Counted from the first letter of the stretch, positions 41,131-54,281 are shown. The stretch is 64,000 nucleotides of DNA from Cryptomeria japonica (GCF_030272615.1 NC_081410.1:122532640-122596639), one strand, 5' to 3'. Notes: a model not told the origin generated them from the letters alone. Translations and numbers: made by a program.

Positions 41131-42640
41131 ATAAAGTTTTAGAGAGTTTTAAATTATCTTATCACTGCCAAAAAGTAATTTGTGCCCATCTTTGTGTTTT
41201 TCCTCTTATGTGTATAATGATTATCAGAACAGAGATTTTTTCAGATGCATTAATAGTTTATTAGGTTTTTTAATAATGCTCTCCAGTAGAACATATGCCC
41301 TTTATTTGATTTTGTGCCACTTTGATGGTGATGTCCTAGTGCAATAAAATATTCATAAATGGTCTGAAGTTTGGTTTTTATGTTGTATCTATTTGCATAT
41401 ATTCATTATTTATGCATTTTTATTTTATCTTCATCAATATTTATTTCTAGATATTCACTCTTTATCATGACATCATTACTTTATCCTACAAATCATTTGT
41501 GTGTGGGTGAAGATTGATCCAAGTCAAGCTCAAGTATTATAGAAATAATCTTCAAAGTCAAATTCTGACATTCACACCATCTTCAGTGAGTCATTATGTG
41601 ACAACTTAACACATGTATGTCACATGAGTATGTAAGGGCATTTGATGTGTAGTTAATTTCATAAAGAGATAGATCAATGATTAATATATGCTTATAGGAG
41701 AATAATCGCAATATATTTCAATTCTAAAGGATAAAAAGGGAATAAAATTTGCACTGCCATCACTTAGGCCACGTGTGTGTTTGTGAATGTTGTCTACCAA
41801 TATCCCTCATCATCATTGATTTGATCCATCAAGGGATTTGACCTAGGAGAAACCTATTCACTTCTCATGACAACAAAATCCTAAATAGTGACTCTAAACT
41901 TCACTTCAACATATTTACATATCTAGAGGTGAGGGTGAGCAATGTTTTAGGTGCACACTCTATCAATTCACTCTTATATGACATAGATAAATTATTTGTG
42001 TAAGATTAGGTCTATGGTAGTCAGACATATCAATTAATTTTTTGAAAGTGGCAAATAGATTCAAAACAACATCAACACCATTTCTCCGTTCTTAGTCCTA
42101 GAGCTAAGCATCCCCTTGTTCAATAAATTTTGTTTATTTTAGTTCAATTAGTAGTCCCAACTCTATTTTATCTAAGTTAGATTTTTCTTATAGATTTCAT
42201 CTATTTGATTATCTTAGATGATTTTAAAAAATCATTTATTTTCCTCTAAATTAAATGGTAAACTTGATATTTTCAAACATGAATAAAGGATCTCCCTTAG
42301 AAGTTTCTTATTTCTTAATTAATGCTTTAGATTATTTATTATCTTATACATATTTGTGTAGGGTTTGATTATTCTTTCATGTTATCATTCATTTCTTTAG
42401 TTGTTGTAGGGCTTTGCATGTCCAAACTTGATCCTCTATTTCTCTCATTCTTGTCACCCTTATTTTGGTCTTTAGGGTTTTATTCCATTCCTTTTTAATA
42501 TTTGATTGTTGATTTTTCCTACTTTTAAATATCCACCTAATTTTTTACCCTTTAAGGGTTGTTAGTGTTATTTGCATGTCAAAATATTTCCACCTCATCT
42601 TCCTTTGTGAAGTAGTGCATTCTCAAATCATCAAATTACT
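41131..42640. other. Non-coding stretch
   Basis: AT-rich, no recognisable genes, repeats or termini. Confidence 0.45.
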
Positions 42641-43540
42641 CAATCTAATGAAAATGGTGTACTTATTAATGTTCTCATAAATGTAATTATTCTTCGTATT
42701 ATTCAGCATGGAAAATAAGATTATGATCATATGCTTGGGTAACAAGCTCAACGAGACTTTGCACAAAAACTTGCTAGATTATCTAATGACATTTTTTTTA
42801 CACAGTTAGCTAACATGATTCATAACTCATTTATTAACTAGCAATGTGGGTTATAGATATTACAAACTATTGACACTAAGGTTATTCTCCCTTGTTATTT
42901 TACTAGTGTACCTATAATTTTCTTTCTATTATCATTCATTCTACCATTGTCTTATCTCATGATGTATATCTCTCCTCAACCCCTTTGATTGTGTTTCTCA
43001 ATTTATGGTTTTCCATTGTAGTTTACTACTTCCACCATACCTAGAACCTATACATTCTTTTCACATCCTCCACTCCTCTCGTGTTCACTATTGCTCCACT
43101 TATTAGTCTCATAACTCCTAAAAACTCTAATGTTCCTACCATTTCTTAATAGAACTATCCCTACTTTCCATTCTATTTGTCACTTCATTCTTCCTTCACT
43201 CCTTATGTACTCACCTCATTACATATCTTCATATTTTTTGCACCTCATTCTGTTTCCAATTTCCCCTTCTTATGTGCCTTATACCCAACCTCCTTCCAAT
43301 TTTATAGCCCCTTCATGCAATTTTCTTATTGGTTCCCAAGCTTCTCTTGTTACCATTTCTTTATTCAATCAAGATACACTAATTTAAAAGATTATAAGAA
43401 AAAAGAAACATTGATAATATGTCTAGGGGTGAGATGGTGATGATTTTATGAAAGTTAAACATACACAATGATGCAAGAGCATCCCCGGTTCTTGGCAATC
43501 TTGCATCAACCAAAAACATTTCTTTTCAGTTTGTTTTCTG
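42641..43540 (+). pseudogene. Possible decayed coding relic, family not recognised
   Basis: One plus-strand frame reads a Gln/Asn-rich sequence with scattered stops (about 42700-43440), including QRDFAQKLARLSNDIF near 42750 and a Pro/Tyr/Phe-rich part that stays open from 43177 to 43440. Several stops sit where a single C-to-T change from CAA or CAG would explain them. A retroelement gag with a proline-rich linker is one possibility. I cannot name the family. Confidence 0.25.
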
Positions 43541-45448
43541 TTTTGCAGTTTTAGCATTTCTTTCTACATTTTCTTGCTTTTTCTCACCAGATCTTGCGGT
43601 TTTGGATTTTGCTTGAGTCCTAAAAAACATTTTAGATTTTTATTTCAGTTTTAGTTTAGTTTTGGCTCACTTGTGGTTGTGTGTTAGTTGGTTTTTGGTA
43701 GTCTTCTTTTGGAGGACTTTTAGGATCAATTTAGGCAAGTACAAGGACTTCATCTTGTAAGACCAAATAGGCATCTCCAAAGTCAATTTAGACAAAAAAA
43801 AAATATAGAGAAAATTGGCTAAGTTATGACAAATCAAAGGTAAATTACATTGAAAACAAATACATACATTTTTAATTTTTTTCTAGATAAAATACACAAC
43901 ATATGAGAGTAATGACATAAACAAAATAAGAGAGATTGTTTTATTTTTCCTACCAAATCATTTAAACAAATAGAACATAAAGAAAATGCATGTCCATAAA
44001 CATCATTAATATGACACTCAAATCAAACTATGCATCATAATGTAACAGTGTAAATTGTACCATATTGTGCAATTCCATGACACATAAGTGCCTCCACTTT
44101 AAGATGAATTGGAGATATCCCTTGGATTCCATCTATATGCCTAATTGGCTTGCCATGTCATCCTTTTTTATCCTCTTTCCCAACTTTGTTGACTATTTGA
44201 CTTGGGGACATTCGTGTGTCACGTTCTGATGTTTGTGTGTTGAGCTAACATCTTGCAAAAATGCAATCCAAAGGTGATTGTTGGAGTGTTACGCCTACTA
44301 TTTTTGGCAGTGTAATGTCTCCTTCTACGTCCACCAACATTGAGATTCCCTTCTAGGTTGCTTATTTTGCCTTTTACACATCATTTTGGCTCTCTAATTG
44401 CTCTGATCATTTTAGGGAAACTTCTTCTTGGTACTCTTGATCATTTTCATTAGTTTTTGGCTTTGATTGCACTCACCATTGTCATACTTGTTTATTTCTC
44501 TCATTTGCCACTATTGCAACTTCATGCATTCGAGGATCTTTGTGCTCATCTTTAGTCCAATAGGCTTCTACTTTCCCGGTCTTGAAGGGGAGTTTCTTCC
44601 CTCTTGTTTGTTACATCTTTTATCATTATATCTCCATTAGCACATCGATTATCTTGTTTCTTTCTTTGCATATCATTTATCATTTTATCTTTTATCCATC
44701 TTGGCTACCCTAGGAGGTAGAAACACCAAAGTGGGGATCTAACTAAGGTAGACCTCTTAAACACAAACCCAACATCTCATCTTTTTGTTTTGTGTGTAGG
44801 TTTGTTAAAGAGAAGTTGTGCTTGCTGGAAGCTTTATTTTCTAGATTCTTGTGAGCTTTTCTTTTTAATCCTTTTTCTTTTATCTTTATCATTGTTGTTT
44901 TTATTTACTATTATTTTTCACTTCTCATACAAGACGCTAGCATGTCAACGATGTCGTCCATAACCTGTGTGTGTGTCCTAAATAGAGGGCTTGTGAAGGC
45001 CACTGGACGATCTTTATGACTCAAGTAATTTTGCGCTCTATGATCAAAATATTTTTATCTATTAGTACTTGACACCTTGGTGCTTTGTGCTTATCCTTGA
45101 GTGGAGAGGGAGATTAGTGAGTCCTTAAGAGGCATAATTGTCTTTCATAGTGGTTCAATTCTCCCACTCTACACATAACAACATAAAATACAACACTAAA
45201 TCATTTAGAATATTGCATGTATGCAACTACGTGAAAGTGAGTCTACAATGGGTTTACATCATATTCATCATTAGTGGGTGGTTAGGATACTTCTACCTCA
45301 ACCAAGTACTCATCTAGGACAAGTCCCTGCACTCACTTGCACTCAAAATATCATCAATAGGTTAGTCCATAGAACCATAGCCAAAACACATTCCATAATC
45401 ATTTCGATTTTATTTTCATTTTCACATTTTACGTATTTAAAATTAAAT
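43541..45448. other. Non-coding stretch
   Basis: No motif-bearing frame, terminal repeat or internal duplication was seen. Confidence 0.45.
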
Positions 45449-46295
45449 TTAATTTAAAACACATTGTATTTGTAATTAAATAATCATGAGATAATTAACC
45501 ATAGTCCCAATCCATATCATTATATTAATAATGCAAGTAAAAGAACGAGATGTGACAAAAGCAATAAAATACTTGAAGAGAGCCAAATCTTCACACTTTA
45601 GCAAATTTAGTTTTAGAATAATGAGCACAAAATTCTTAAGAGAACTAGAAGACAACACTAATGGATTATAAATTGAGAAAAATAGAGAGTTACTTATAAA
45701 TGTTTGAATGTAGAAGTTAAATCGAAAGAAAAATTGTATTAAGTTGATTATTTTCTATTGGCCACCAAAATTTGGAGGAGATTCTTGCCTAAATTAGAGT
45801 CCTCACATTCCCTTAAAATGGGGGCACCCCTATTTTATGCTAGAATCTCAAATTTATTTAAATAGTAACATTAAAGTATTTGATAGGGGTAAACCCACAA
45901 TTGGGGAGACCACAAATAGTAAATGAGGGGTAGATGAGGATAATTAACACAATGAAGAATAAACTGGGATTAAATGTAGGGGTTTAAGTATATGAGCAAG
46001 GGAAAAACACATGAGCACATTGGAAAAACTAAATGATATAGATAAACTAGGGTCTAAATAGGAGGCTAAAGGGAGGTAAAGGATATACTAAAAGAGAACA
46101 TTAAAATGAACATATAACATAGTAAAACCCATGTTAGCTATTTTGGAAATTATTTATTGAAATTTCGTAGAGAGGCACAATGAAAGCACATTTTGTTGCA
46201 CTTGTCTTCCTTTATATTTTTATTCTTTGAGAAATTATAAGTTAAGAATCAAATACCATATTATAAATTAAACTCAAATTAATATATATCATATA

Positions 46296-46890
46296 ATAGG
46301 GGAAGCGTACTAGTAGTGGTTATAGCTAACTTCGTGCATCCACAGATCCTAAAGGTACATTGGATTTCAACAATTTTTTGTTGTTGTCCCTCTATGCGAC
46401 TTAATTGCTTATAAGTATTGTTATGGCTTCTAGGTAGTAACGATGCACGCTATGGGATTCATTAATCGCACAAGGGTGAAAAAGTGATCATTTCAAAGTG
46501 TTGTTTTGATACCTACTTAAAGATGCCCTAATAATTGTGCCCTATAACCACCTCAAAATTTTCCAATACTTATGCACAAATGACCCTATAGTCATGCGAT
46601 ATGGGTACCAATAAAGTTGCACAACTCCTCCAATTAAAGTCTACAAATTCTAACTATTAGGGTACAAGTGAACAACTATTGGTACATGTGAAATTTATTA
46701 ATAGGCTTTTAGTTATCAGTTTTTTGGTTTCTTTAAAGTTGGTAATTAGAAATTTGGGTGAGCAAGGAATGAACGGTAATTGAAACATAGGTAGTTTTTT
46801 CGTTTCTTTAAAGTTGGTAATTAGAAATTTGGGTGAGAAAGGAATGAACAGTAATTGAAACATAGGTAGTAGCTAGTGCTCATCCCCTAT
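46296..46890. mobile_element. Possible TIR element in copy 1
   Basis: Bounded by inverted ATAGGGGAAGCG (46296) and its rough complement ending CATCCCCTAT (46890). In copy 2 (54282-54801) the ends match better, with ATAGGGGAAG at both. No transposase and no clear target duplication. The extra length in copy 1 comes from an additional unit of about 75 bp (ggtttctttaaagttggtaa) at 46799-46869. Confidence 0.4.
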
Positions 46891-46945
46891 ATTTCTTACT
46901 GCCGCATATTTTTAATCAATACTTTAAAAAACTAGATATTAAAAT

Positions 46946-47147
46946 CTTAATAAAAAATTTACCAAAATCTATTTCCAACCATCTTACTTTTAATTCAATT
47001 CACCATAGCTAGACACACACTCTCTCTTGTACTTATTGAAAACTCCTAATAAAAAATTTACCAAAATCTATTTCCAACCATCTTGCATTTAATTCAATTC
47101 ACCATAGCTAGACACACACTCTCTCTTGTACTTACTGAAAACTAGAA
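46946..47147. repeat. 99 bp tandem duplication
   Basis: Two units with taccaaaatctatttccaacc and agacacacactctctcttg. Both units also exist in copy 2 (about 54856-55045), so this duplication predates the larger one. Confidence 0.9.
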
Positions 47148-47262
47148 TCTTACATATTTAACTATTTTCCCACATCAAAGATGAGTTAGACTAAAAAGAA
47201 ATTCACCCCAAAAATTGGCATTTCTATAACTTTTTTAAAATGAAGTCATCCCTATATTCATG

Positions 47263-47425
47263 GACTGTGTCTATTCTGGTTCTAAAACGGACCTTTCGTA
47301 CAGCGTGTTAGCGACAGGTTAGTCAATCACAGCCGTTAATTGCAAAATCGACGGTGTAAAACGCGCAACTAACACGCGTGTTAGTCAATCCGTACTGTCA
47401 TTTTGGACCCAAAATAGATGCATCC
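47263..47425. mobile_element. MULE-like MITE with 9 bp target duplication
   Basis: The 163 bp insert is flanked by atattcatg at 47254-47262 and 47426-47434. Copy 2 has a single atattcatg at the matching place (about 55167), a clean empty site. Terminal inverted repeats of about 28 bp run from tctattctggttctaaaacgg on the left to the complement of tcattttggacccaaaatag on the right. A 9 bp duplication is the hallmark of Mutator-like elements. It contains no coding capacity. Confidence 0.9.
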
Positions 47426-48094
47426 ATATTCATGTGACCACGTCAACTCTCAAATCTGCGATGAGTATTTGTTTAGACAATACTTATTCATTGGTGCATC
47501 CTAAAGACTAGATAGCCCTTTCCATTGTAATCTAATTGAATTTTATGTGAATTGTTAAATTAACAAAATATCATATTTGATATTTATTATAAACTTCCAT
47601 TTTATTTTTAAACTTTCTCACCCTTTGTTTACTGATTGTCCAAATAGTTAAAACAAGAAGTTTCAGCCAAACATCTGAGACAGATTAAATAAGAAAAAGA
47701 AAAACCTTCCTAATACTGATCAAGTCTTAAGCAATTCTACAAAACTGACCATGCAAGTAAGGTTGGATTTGTATTATATCTACACTGTAAAGTTTTAATG
47801 GAGACAAGATGGAAATAGGACAAGCACGCTTGTGGGTAGCATGCTGAAGAATCACAGGCACGTTGGAGATATCAGAATTGTACAAAATAATAATAATAAT
47901 AATTTCCTTGTTCTACTGGAGAATTTAAAGTTATGAATGTTGTAGCCCTGCTAAAAAAAAGTCAATAATCCTGCCATGGTAGTCAATAATATTTATTGAG
48001 GTGACAACAGGATTCCCTGCTGAGGAAGATGAATGCCCACATCTCTCTGTAATCTTCACATCAAAACTTTTGTACTAAGAGAGTGTACATTTGT

Positions 48095-48660
48095 TGGTGA
48101 AGAAACAATTGAGAAGATGGAGTGAATGGAAAGAAAGAAAGATTCTTTTATAGTTTTCAATATTGATCGTATGTTTTTTTTTATTGTGCATTGATTTTCA
48201 ATTTATTGAATAAATGTTAAAAAATGTCTTGTCAAGATGTATTCTTCTAACTGAATAGACGTTTCAAAGAGATGGTGTGATGAATGGACACTACCAACTC
48301 TCTGATTTGAGTTGGTATATTGTTAAAGCATCTTTTCACTGGTTTAAATAATCTCTGGAGATGAGCATAACTGTTGGTGAAGAAACAATTGAAAAGGTGG
48401 GGTGAATAGAAAGAAAGGAAGAAAGAAAGATTTTTTTATAGTTTACGATATTGATCTATGTGTTCTTTTAATGTATATTGATTTTTATTTTATTTAATAA
48501 ATGCAATAAAAATATCTTGTCAAGGTGCATTCTTCTGATTGCATAGACATTTCGAAAAGCTGGTAGGGAGAATGGAAACTACAAACTCCCTGTTTTGAGT
48601 TGGTATATTGTTTAAGCGTCTTTTCATTTATGTAAATAATCTTTGGAGATAAGCATAACT
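48095..48660. repeat. Local tandem repeat in copy 1 (two units)
   Basis: Units share ggtgaagaaacaattga, gaaagaaagatt and gagttggtatattgtt. The matching region of copy 2 (55735-56600) has longer units of about 470 bp that also include tatttattgaggtgacaa. Copy 1 appears to have lost the first part of the second unit. Confidence 0.85.
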
Positions 48661-48782
48661 GCAATACTTTTAGCTCTTAAATTTGAGATTATCCATTTAC
48701 CTTTAGATGGATGGTTTTATTTCTAAATTTATTCCAAAAAACTTAGAGAGAAACCCTCAAGACATTTCATTTGGTAACTAGT

Positions 48783-48960
48783 CAAAAATAATAATTTGAG
48801 TAGAAGAGAGGTAAAAATTTATTAACCACAAATAGAATTACATAGCAAGAAGGGCCAGCAGTACGTCCATTTAGCCAAACAATCTACTACTCAATTTCAC
48901 TCCCCAAGAATGTAAGTAAAAGTAACCGATTCTAAAAAAGTACATATCCTTAGAATTTGT
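48783..48960 (-). pseudogene. LINE RNase H C-terminal scrap, copy 1
   Basis: A shortened version of the copy 2 relic at 56720-56960, missing about 95 bp internally. It keeps the DCLAKWT-like codons near 48885. Confidence 0.5.
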
Positions 48961-49807
48961 CTAATAAATAATTAAATTTTTTTGAAATTATTATTTATAA
49001 TAATAATTGATTGGAATGGAAACACGTGGAATGCCTTCACAAATAGTGAGAGTATTAATGTGATTAGACAAAGGTTATATGCACTTCCTATTTGAAGGAT
49101 TGAGCTTCCGTTTGCATTTTGTGGGTTAGGTTGCTTTGAATGTTGTGGGCTTTTATTTATTGGTCTTATTGTTCTTGTAATTTATTCTTAAATGAAATGG
49201 GTCTTTTCTAGATACCAATGTGATAGCTTTTATAGCTTAGTTTTTTTTAGGATTGTATTGTCTTTTTATTATTATTATTATTTTTTTCCAATAAAAGTGG
49301 ATTATTCCACTAAACTTTTTTATTAATACTTTTTATTTTTTTACATAGGATTCAAAGAGCATACCGAAGGAAAGAACCCTGGGAAGAAAACCTCTGGTCA
49401 CAACTCATAAAATAAACCTATAGTATCTGACAGATCAGTTTTTGCACCCCGCCCAAAACCATATACAAAATGTGGTCACAACACATATAATATCAGTTTT
49501 GCATAGAGCCCATATGACAATTTGCCAAAAAAAACCATCAGATAATTTTCAAATGTAGACTCCACAGCTGCTACCAATAGAAGAAGACAAAATTTTCCAA
49601 AGCCCTGTGCTAAATCCCATGAGCCAAAAACCTTCCTACCAAAAAAGAAAGTATCAAAAAACCTTTGGAAAAACACTATTGTATCAAATACCATGAGCTT
49701 GAACTCTCCTCTAGACAACGAACATGAATACTTGAAATGAAAGGGGAAAGCGAGAATAATTATCATCATAAAATTTTACATCAACATTACTCAAGAAAAT
49801 CATATAA

Positions 49808-50270
49808 CTATTGCTGCAAACCTTCCCATACCCTAGAAAGAATTTCCTCAAAACCCACCTCTCGTTGATTAGCATTGCTATCAATGGCTAAATTTGCCAA
49901 ATAATCCGCAATCTTATTAACTTCTCTATAACAATGGGATACCAAGAAAGATTCAAACAATTCTAATTTTTGTAAAATGGGATCAAGTATATATTGCAAA
50001 TTCCAACAATTCGATTTCTTTTTCATAACACATTGAATAATCACCATAGAATCACCTTCAATTATTAAGTCCTTAATTCCCAAAGAGATTGCCATATCCA
50101 ATCCAAAAGACAAAGCATGAAATTCCGCATAATTGTTAGTTTTAAAACAAATAGCATGACACTTAGCTTGAATAAAATTTGCATTGTGATCATAAATTAC
50201 CATGCCTACCCCAGCCGGTCCAGAGTTACCATGAGAGGCCCCATCAAAATTCAGTTTAAAGTGCCCCTAC
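49808..50270 (-). pseudogene. LINE ORF2 C-terminal RNase H domain
   Basis: From about 50270 the minus strand reads FDGASHGNSGPAGVGMV (first catalytic Asp), then NNYAEFHALSFGL (catalytic Glu), IIEGDSMVII (Asp) and REVNKIADYLANLA (final Asp). All four acidic positions of a type I RNase H appear present. The open frame runs 50203-49808. Upstream codons lie beyond a stop but in a readable phase. The domain removes RNA from the RNA:DNA hybrid and is typical of plant L1 LINEs. Confidence 0.88.
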
Positions 50271-50362
50271 AGAGGAGGTTTCTATCTAGCAGAGCATCTC
50301 TTACCTATTGCATCATTTTTAAAAAAAATTGAACCATGAGAGGGTAAAACTGATAGCATCTT

Positions 50363-51856
50363 CTAGACTCTAGTAACTCTACTATCCCAGTGCGAAAAAG
50401 AAGTAAGATTTTCCAAATTCTTATAAATAAACGACAAAGCAACCTCAGAGATTGAAGACTCAATTTTTAATAGAACCTCAGCCACAGGAGACCTTGTTTT
50501 TTTAAATATCCTATAGTTTCTCTCAAGCCAAACATTCCAAATCACAATAGATGGAGAAATGATCCAAAGGCATGCATAGAAAGATGAGGCAAACATAAAG
50601 GGCCAAGATCTGAAATGGGAAATGAGATCCTTACCAATAACAAATGATATATTTAACTTCTCAAACAACCACTGCCAACATTCATAAGCATAATCACAAT
50701 GTAGGAATAGGTGTGAAGAAGATTCTAAATTTTTGTTACAAAGGACACAAGGGAAAACAACAGTAATACCAAGCCTGTCTAATCTCATCCTTATAAGGAC
50801 TTTGTCTTGAACTGCCAACCAAGCAAAGGCTCCAGCTTTAGGAAGACAACCCGAATGCCAAAACAACTTATAAGGCCAAGATGATAAATCTTTAGCAACC
50901 ATAAGAGAGTTGTAACCATCTTTAACAGTGTACTTACTAGAAATATTCTTTGTCCAAATAAGTTCATCCTCAGAATCAGAAAGAAATACAATTCTATGCC
51001 CCAAAATCTTCTCAAAATCTAATTTCATGCTTTGATCAACATCTAAGAAATCAATCGACTTCCATCTAGCTAGCTTAAGGGGTCCACTAGTCACAATTTC
51101 AAAATAATCTACTACAAAAACACCCCAAAGGGAGGAAAGAATAGTGATCAGAGGAGACCAATCCCTAATATTCACCAAAGGTGTGTGTCCATTCCATACT
51201 TCATCCCAGAATCTGACCTTTCTACCATTATGAACAATCCATGAGAGATGAGGCAAAATAACTGATCTACATTTACAAAAGAAATTCCAAATAGCAGAAC
51301 CTGAAGGCAAATTTGAGACTTTAAAAATGTACTCTCTCGGTCTATTATTTAAATATTTGGCAAACATAATCTGTGCCCATAAGGAGCTAGGCTTGTCATA
51401 TAATTTCCAAACAAACTTAGCACCTAAGGCTAAATTTTGATTTTCCAGACTCTGAATTCCTGTTCCCCCAAGTTCCGTAGGCAAACATACCTTATCCCAT
51501 GCAACTAAAGGGAGTTTCTTCTTGCCATCTTTATTATTGTTCTAAAGAAAATCTCTAAGAGTATCCTATAAACTAACAATAGTTGTTTTTGGAGACTTCA
51601 AAACAGACATGAGATATATGGGAACAACATTCAAAATAGACTTGATGAGAACAATTTTACCCACCAAAGTTAACCATCTATGATTCCATGACCGAAATAA
51701 TCTTATCCCAAAAACCAATCTTATCCTATTTAACAAAGAAAGGAATCCCAAGGTAAGTACATGGAAGATTTCCAGTCTCAAATCCCCAAAAGGATTGCAA
51801 CCTATGTTGAACCAGTTGTGATGTATTAAGGAAAAAAATCTTTGATTTATCACCAT
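50363..51856 (-). pseudogene. LINE ORF2 middle: RT thumb/connection and zf-RVT region
   Basis: Two open pieces in one frame (51856-51566 and 51484-50363), separated by stops near 51540. Family landmarks are SWNHRWLTLVGKIVLIKSIL (RT connection, near 51670), a LPTELGGTGIQSLENQN-type segment at the start of the second piece, and the zf-RVT cluster with CVLCNKNLESSSHLFLHC near residues 240-260. It lies between the RT core and RNase H in the usual order. Confidence 0.85.
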
Positions 51857-51887
51857 TCACTTTCTGACCAGAAAACAATGCATAATT

Positions 51888-52716
51888 TTATATTATTCCT
51901 TTAATCACTTTTGCCTCTACTAACGAAGCATGTCCAAATAATATAGTATCATCTGCAAAGAGACAATGAGAAATACTTTGGGGAATATTTTGAATCCTTA
52001 TACCTTTCCAAAGCCCCCCCACTTTAGCAGCCCTAATAGCCCAACTAAAGGTTTCAGCTAGGAGAATAAACAAAAAGGGAGATAGGGGATCTCCCTATCT
52101 CAAACCCCTAGAGGAAGTGAAAAAACCACAAGGACAACCATTAATTAAAACCGAGAATCTTGCAGAAGAAATACATGCACGAATCCATTTGATCCAGGCC
52201 TTGGGAAAACCTAACTTCTCAAGAACAGCACATAAAGCCCCCCATTCTACTCTATCATAAGCCTTCATCATGTCTAGTTTAAGTATCATGGTCGGGTTCT
52301 TTGGGTGGAAATAGAATGCAGTACCTCATGTACTACAATTGCACCCTCTGTCGTCTCCCTTCCGGGAACAAAACCACCTTGCTCCAATGAAATGATCCTA
52401 GGTAGAATTTTTGCCAACCTAAGGGAAATTGCCTTCGTAAATATCTTATACAAAGTGTTACATAAAGCAATGGGGCGGAACTCAACAAAAGTCTTAGTAT
52501 CCTCTTTTTTAGGAATAATTGCAATCATTGTAGTATTAAGTTGTTTTAAAATAGACCTATTTCTCCTAGCTTCCTCGAGAGCCAATAAAACATCATTTCC
52601 CACAAAATCCCAACATTTTTGAAAAAATAAAGGAGTAAAACCATCTGGTCCCAGAGCTTTATCTGGATTCATGGCAAAGACAACACTCTTAACTTTTTCT
52701 AAGGAAAAGGGAGAGA
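51888..52716 (-). pseudogene. LINE ORF2 reverse transcriptase core
   Basis: The minus strand begins inside ORF2 (SLEKVKSVVFAMNPDKALGP) and contains the RT motifs ALGPDGFTPLFFQ, FRPIALCNTLYKI, LEQGGFVPGR, ILKLDMMKAYDRVEW (catalytic Asp) and CLFADDTILFG (catalytic Asp pair). The frame shifts near 52288 and returns near 51870, with an in-frame stop near 52094, so the protein is broken although every catalytic motif is legible. RT copies the LINE RNA at the nicked target. Confidence 0.9.
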
Positions 52717-54281
52717 TAAGTGTAATTTTAATTTGTTATTCTATTACTCATGAATTATTTTTCAAAAATAGAATTATATTATTTTGGATATTATAAACAT
52801 TTAAATAGAGCATTCAAGCTAATAGCCAACTTAATTAAGAAACAAACAAACAAAAAAATCCTTACATCATAGTATTAAAGTCTTTTGATAAAGTATCACC
52901 CTTAATAGTCATCAAAGGAATCATAGTACTACCAACACAATTTAAAAACATAACAAAATAAAAAAGAACAAGCCAACGACAGCCAAGAGACAACGATGTT
53001 CAGATGTTCATTTTTTACTTCTTGGGAGCAATGCCACTAGGGTCCACCCCCATACTAGCATGTTTATGTTTCTTTTTGTTCTTGATCATGGAGTCATCCC
53101 ACATGCTTCTTTTTCTTTTTAAGCTAGGCCTATAGAATCACCACACAAGTAACAAATTGTACCTACATGTTTATGTTTCCTTTTGTTCTTGATCATGGAG
53201 TTGTCATGCACGCTCCTTTTTCCTTTTTGCTATTAAGCTAAGCTTATAGAGTCACCACACCAGTAAAAAAATTTAGCATCATGTTGTCTATTATGTTAAC
53301 CATCCTACATATAGCATCTTCCAAAATGTTTATCTTATTATGAATCTTAGCTAGACTATCTTGAAGTTCATTTTTTTTTAAAATCAAATCATTAGTTTGT
53401 CAATCAAAATATCTTTTAAAATATATAAATTGAAAAATATTATAAGAATATGGAAAATTTAATTTAAAACACATTGTATTCATAATTAAACAATCATGAG
53501 ATAATTAACCATAGTCCCAATTCAATTCATTATATTAATAATGCAAGTAAAAGAACAAGATGTGACAAAATTAATAAAATACTTGAAGAGAGTCAAATCT
53601 TCACACTTTGCAAATTTAGTTCTAGAATAATGAGCACAAAATTCTTAAGAGAACTAGAAGACAACACTTATAGATTATAAAATGAGAAAAATAGAGAGTT
53701 ACTTATAAATGTTTGAATGTAGAAGTTAAATCGAAAGAAAAATTGTATTAAGTTGATTATTTTCTATTGGCCACCAAAATTTGGAGGAGATTCTTGCCTA
53801 AATTAGAGTCCTCACATTCCCTTAAAATGGGGGCACCCCTATTTTATGCTAGAATCTCAAATTTATTTAATAGGGGTAAACCCACAATTGGGGAGAGCAC
53901 AAATAGTAAATGAGGGGTAGATGAGGATAATTATCACAATGAAGAATAAACCGGGGTTAAATGTAGGGGTTTAAGTACATGAGCAAGGAAAAACACATGA
54001 GCAGATTGGAAAAACTAAGTGATATAGATAAACTAGGGTCTAAATAGGAGGCTAAAGGGAGGTAAAGGATATACTAAAAGAGAACATTGAAATGAACATA
54101 TAACATAGTAAAACCCATGTTAGCTATTTTGGAAATTATTTATTGAAATTTCGTAGAGAGGCACAATGAAAGCACATTTTGTTGCACTTATCTTTCTTTA
54201 TATTTTTATTCTTTGAGATATTATAAGTTAAGAATCAAATACCATATTAAAAATCAAATTCAAATTAATATATATCATATA

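Larger units (their letters stand above)
49281..52716 (-). mobile_element. L1-type LINE, 5' truncated, 3.4 kb
   Basis: The insertion is delimited by copy 2, where attattattataagtgtaat at about 57330-57350 is uninterrupted. The 3' end faces left, with a short poly-T on the plus strand (49281-49287). On the minus strand it encodes reverse transcriptase, the zf-RVT zinc region and RNase H of ORF2 but lacks the endonuclease and ORF1. No clear target duplication could be read because the site is simple ATT repeats. Confidence 0.92.
45449..53457. repeat. Tandem duplication, copy 1 (with later insertions)
   Basis: Starts aatttaatttaaaacacattg, exactly as copy 2 does at 53458, and is collinear with it to the end. 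Without the LINE (49281-52716) and the MITE (47263-47425) the unit is about 4.5 kb. Copy 1 also has an extra short tandem unit near 46800, and has lost about 190 bp near 48370 and about 95 bp near 48863 relative to copy 2. Confidence 0.92.

Noticed and set aside
43130-43440. 85-87 codon plus-strand frames as a real small gene
   Set aside because: Low-complexity Phe/Pro/Ser composition and continuation of a stop-scattered frame; treated only as a possible relic.
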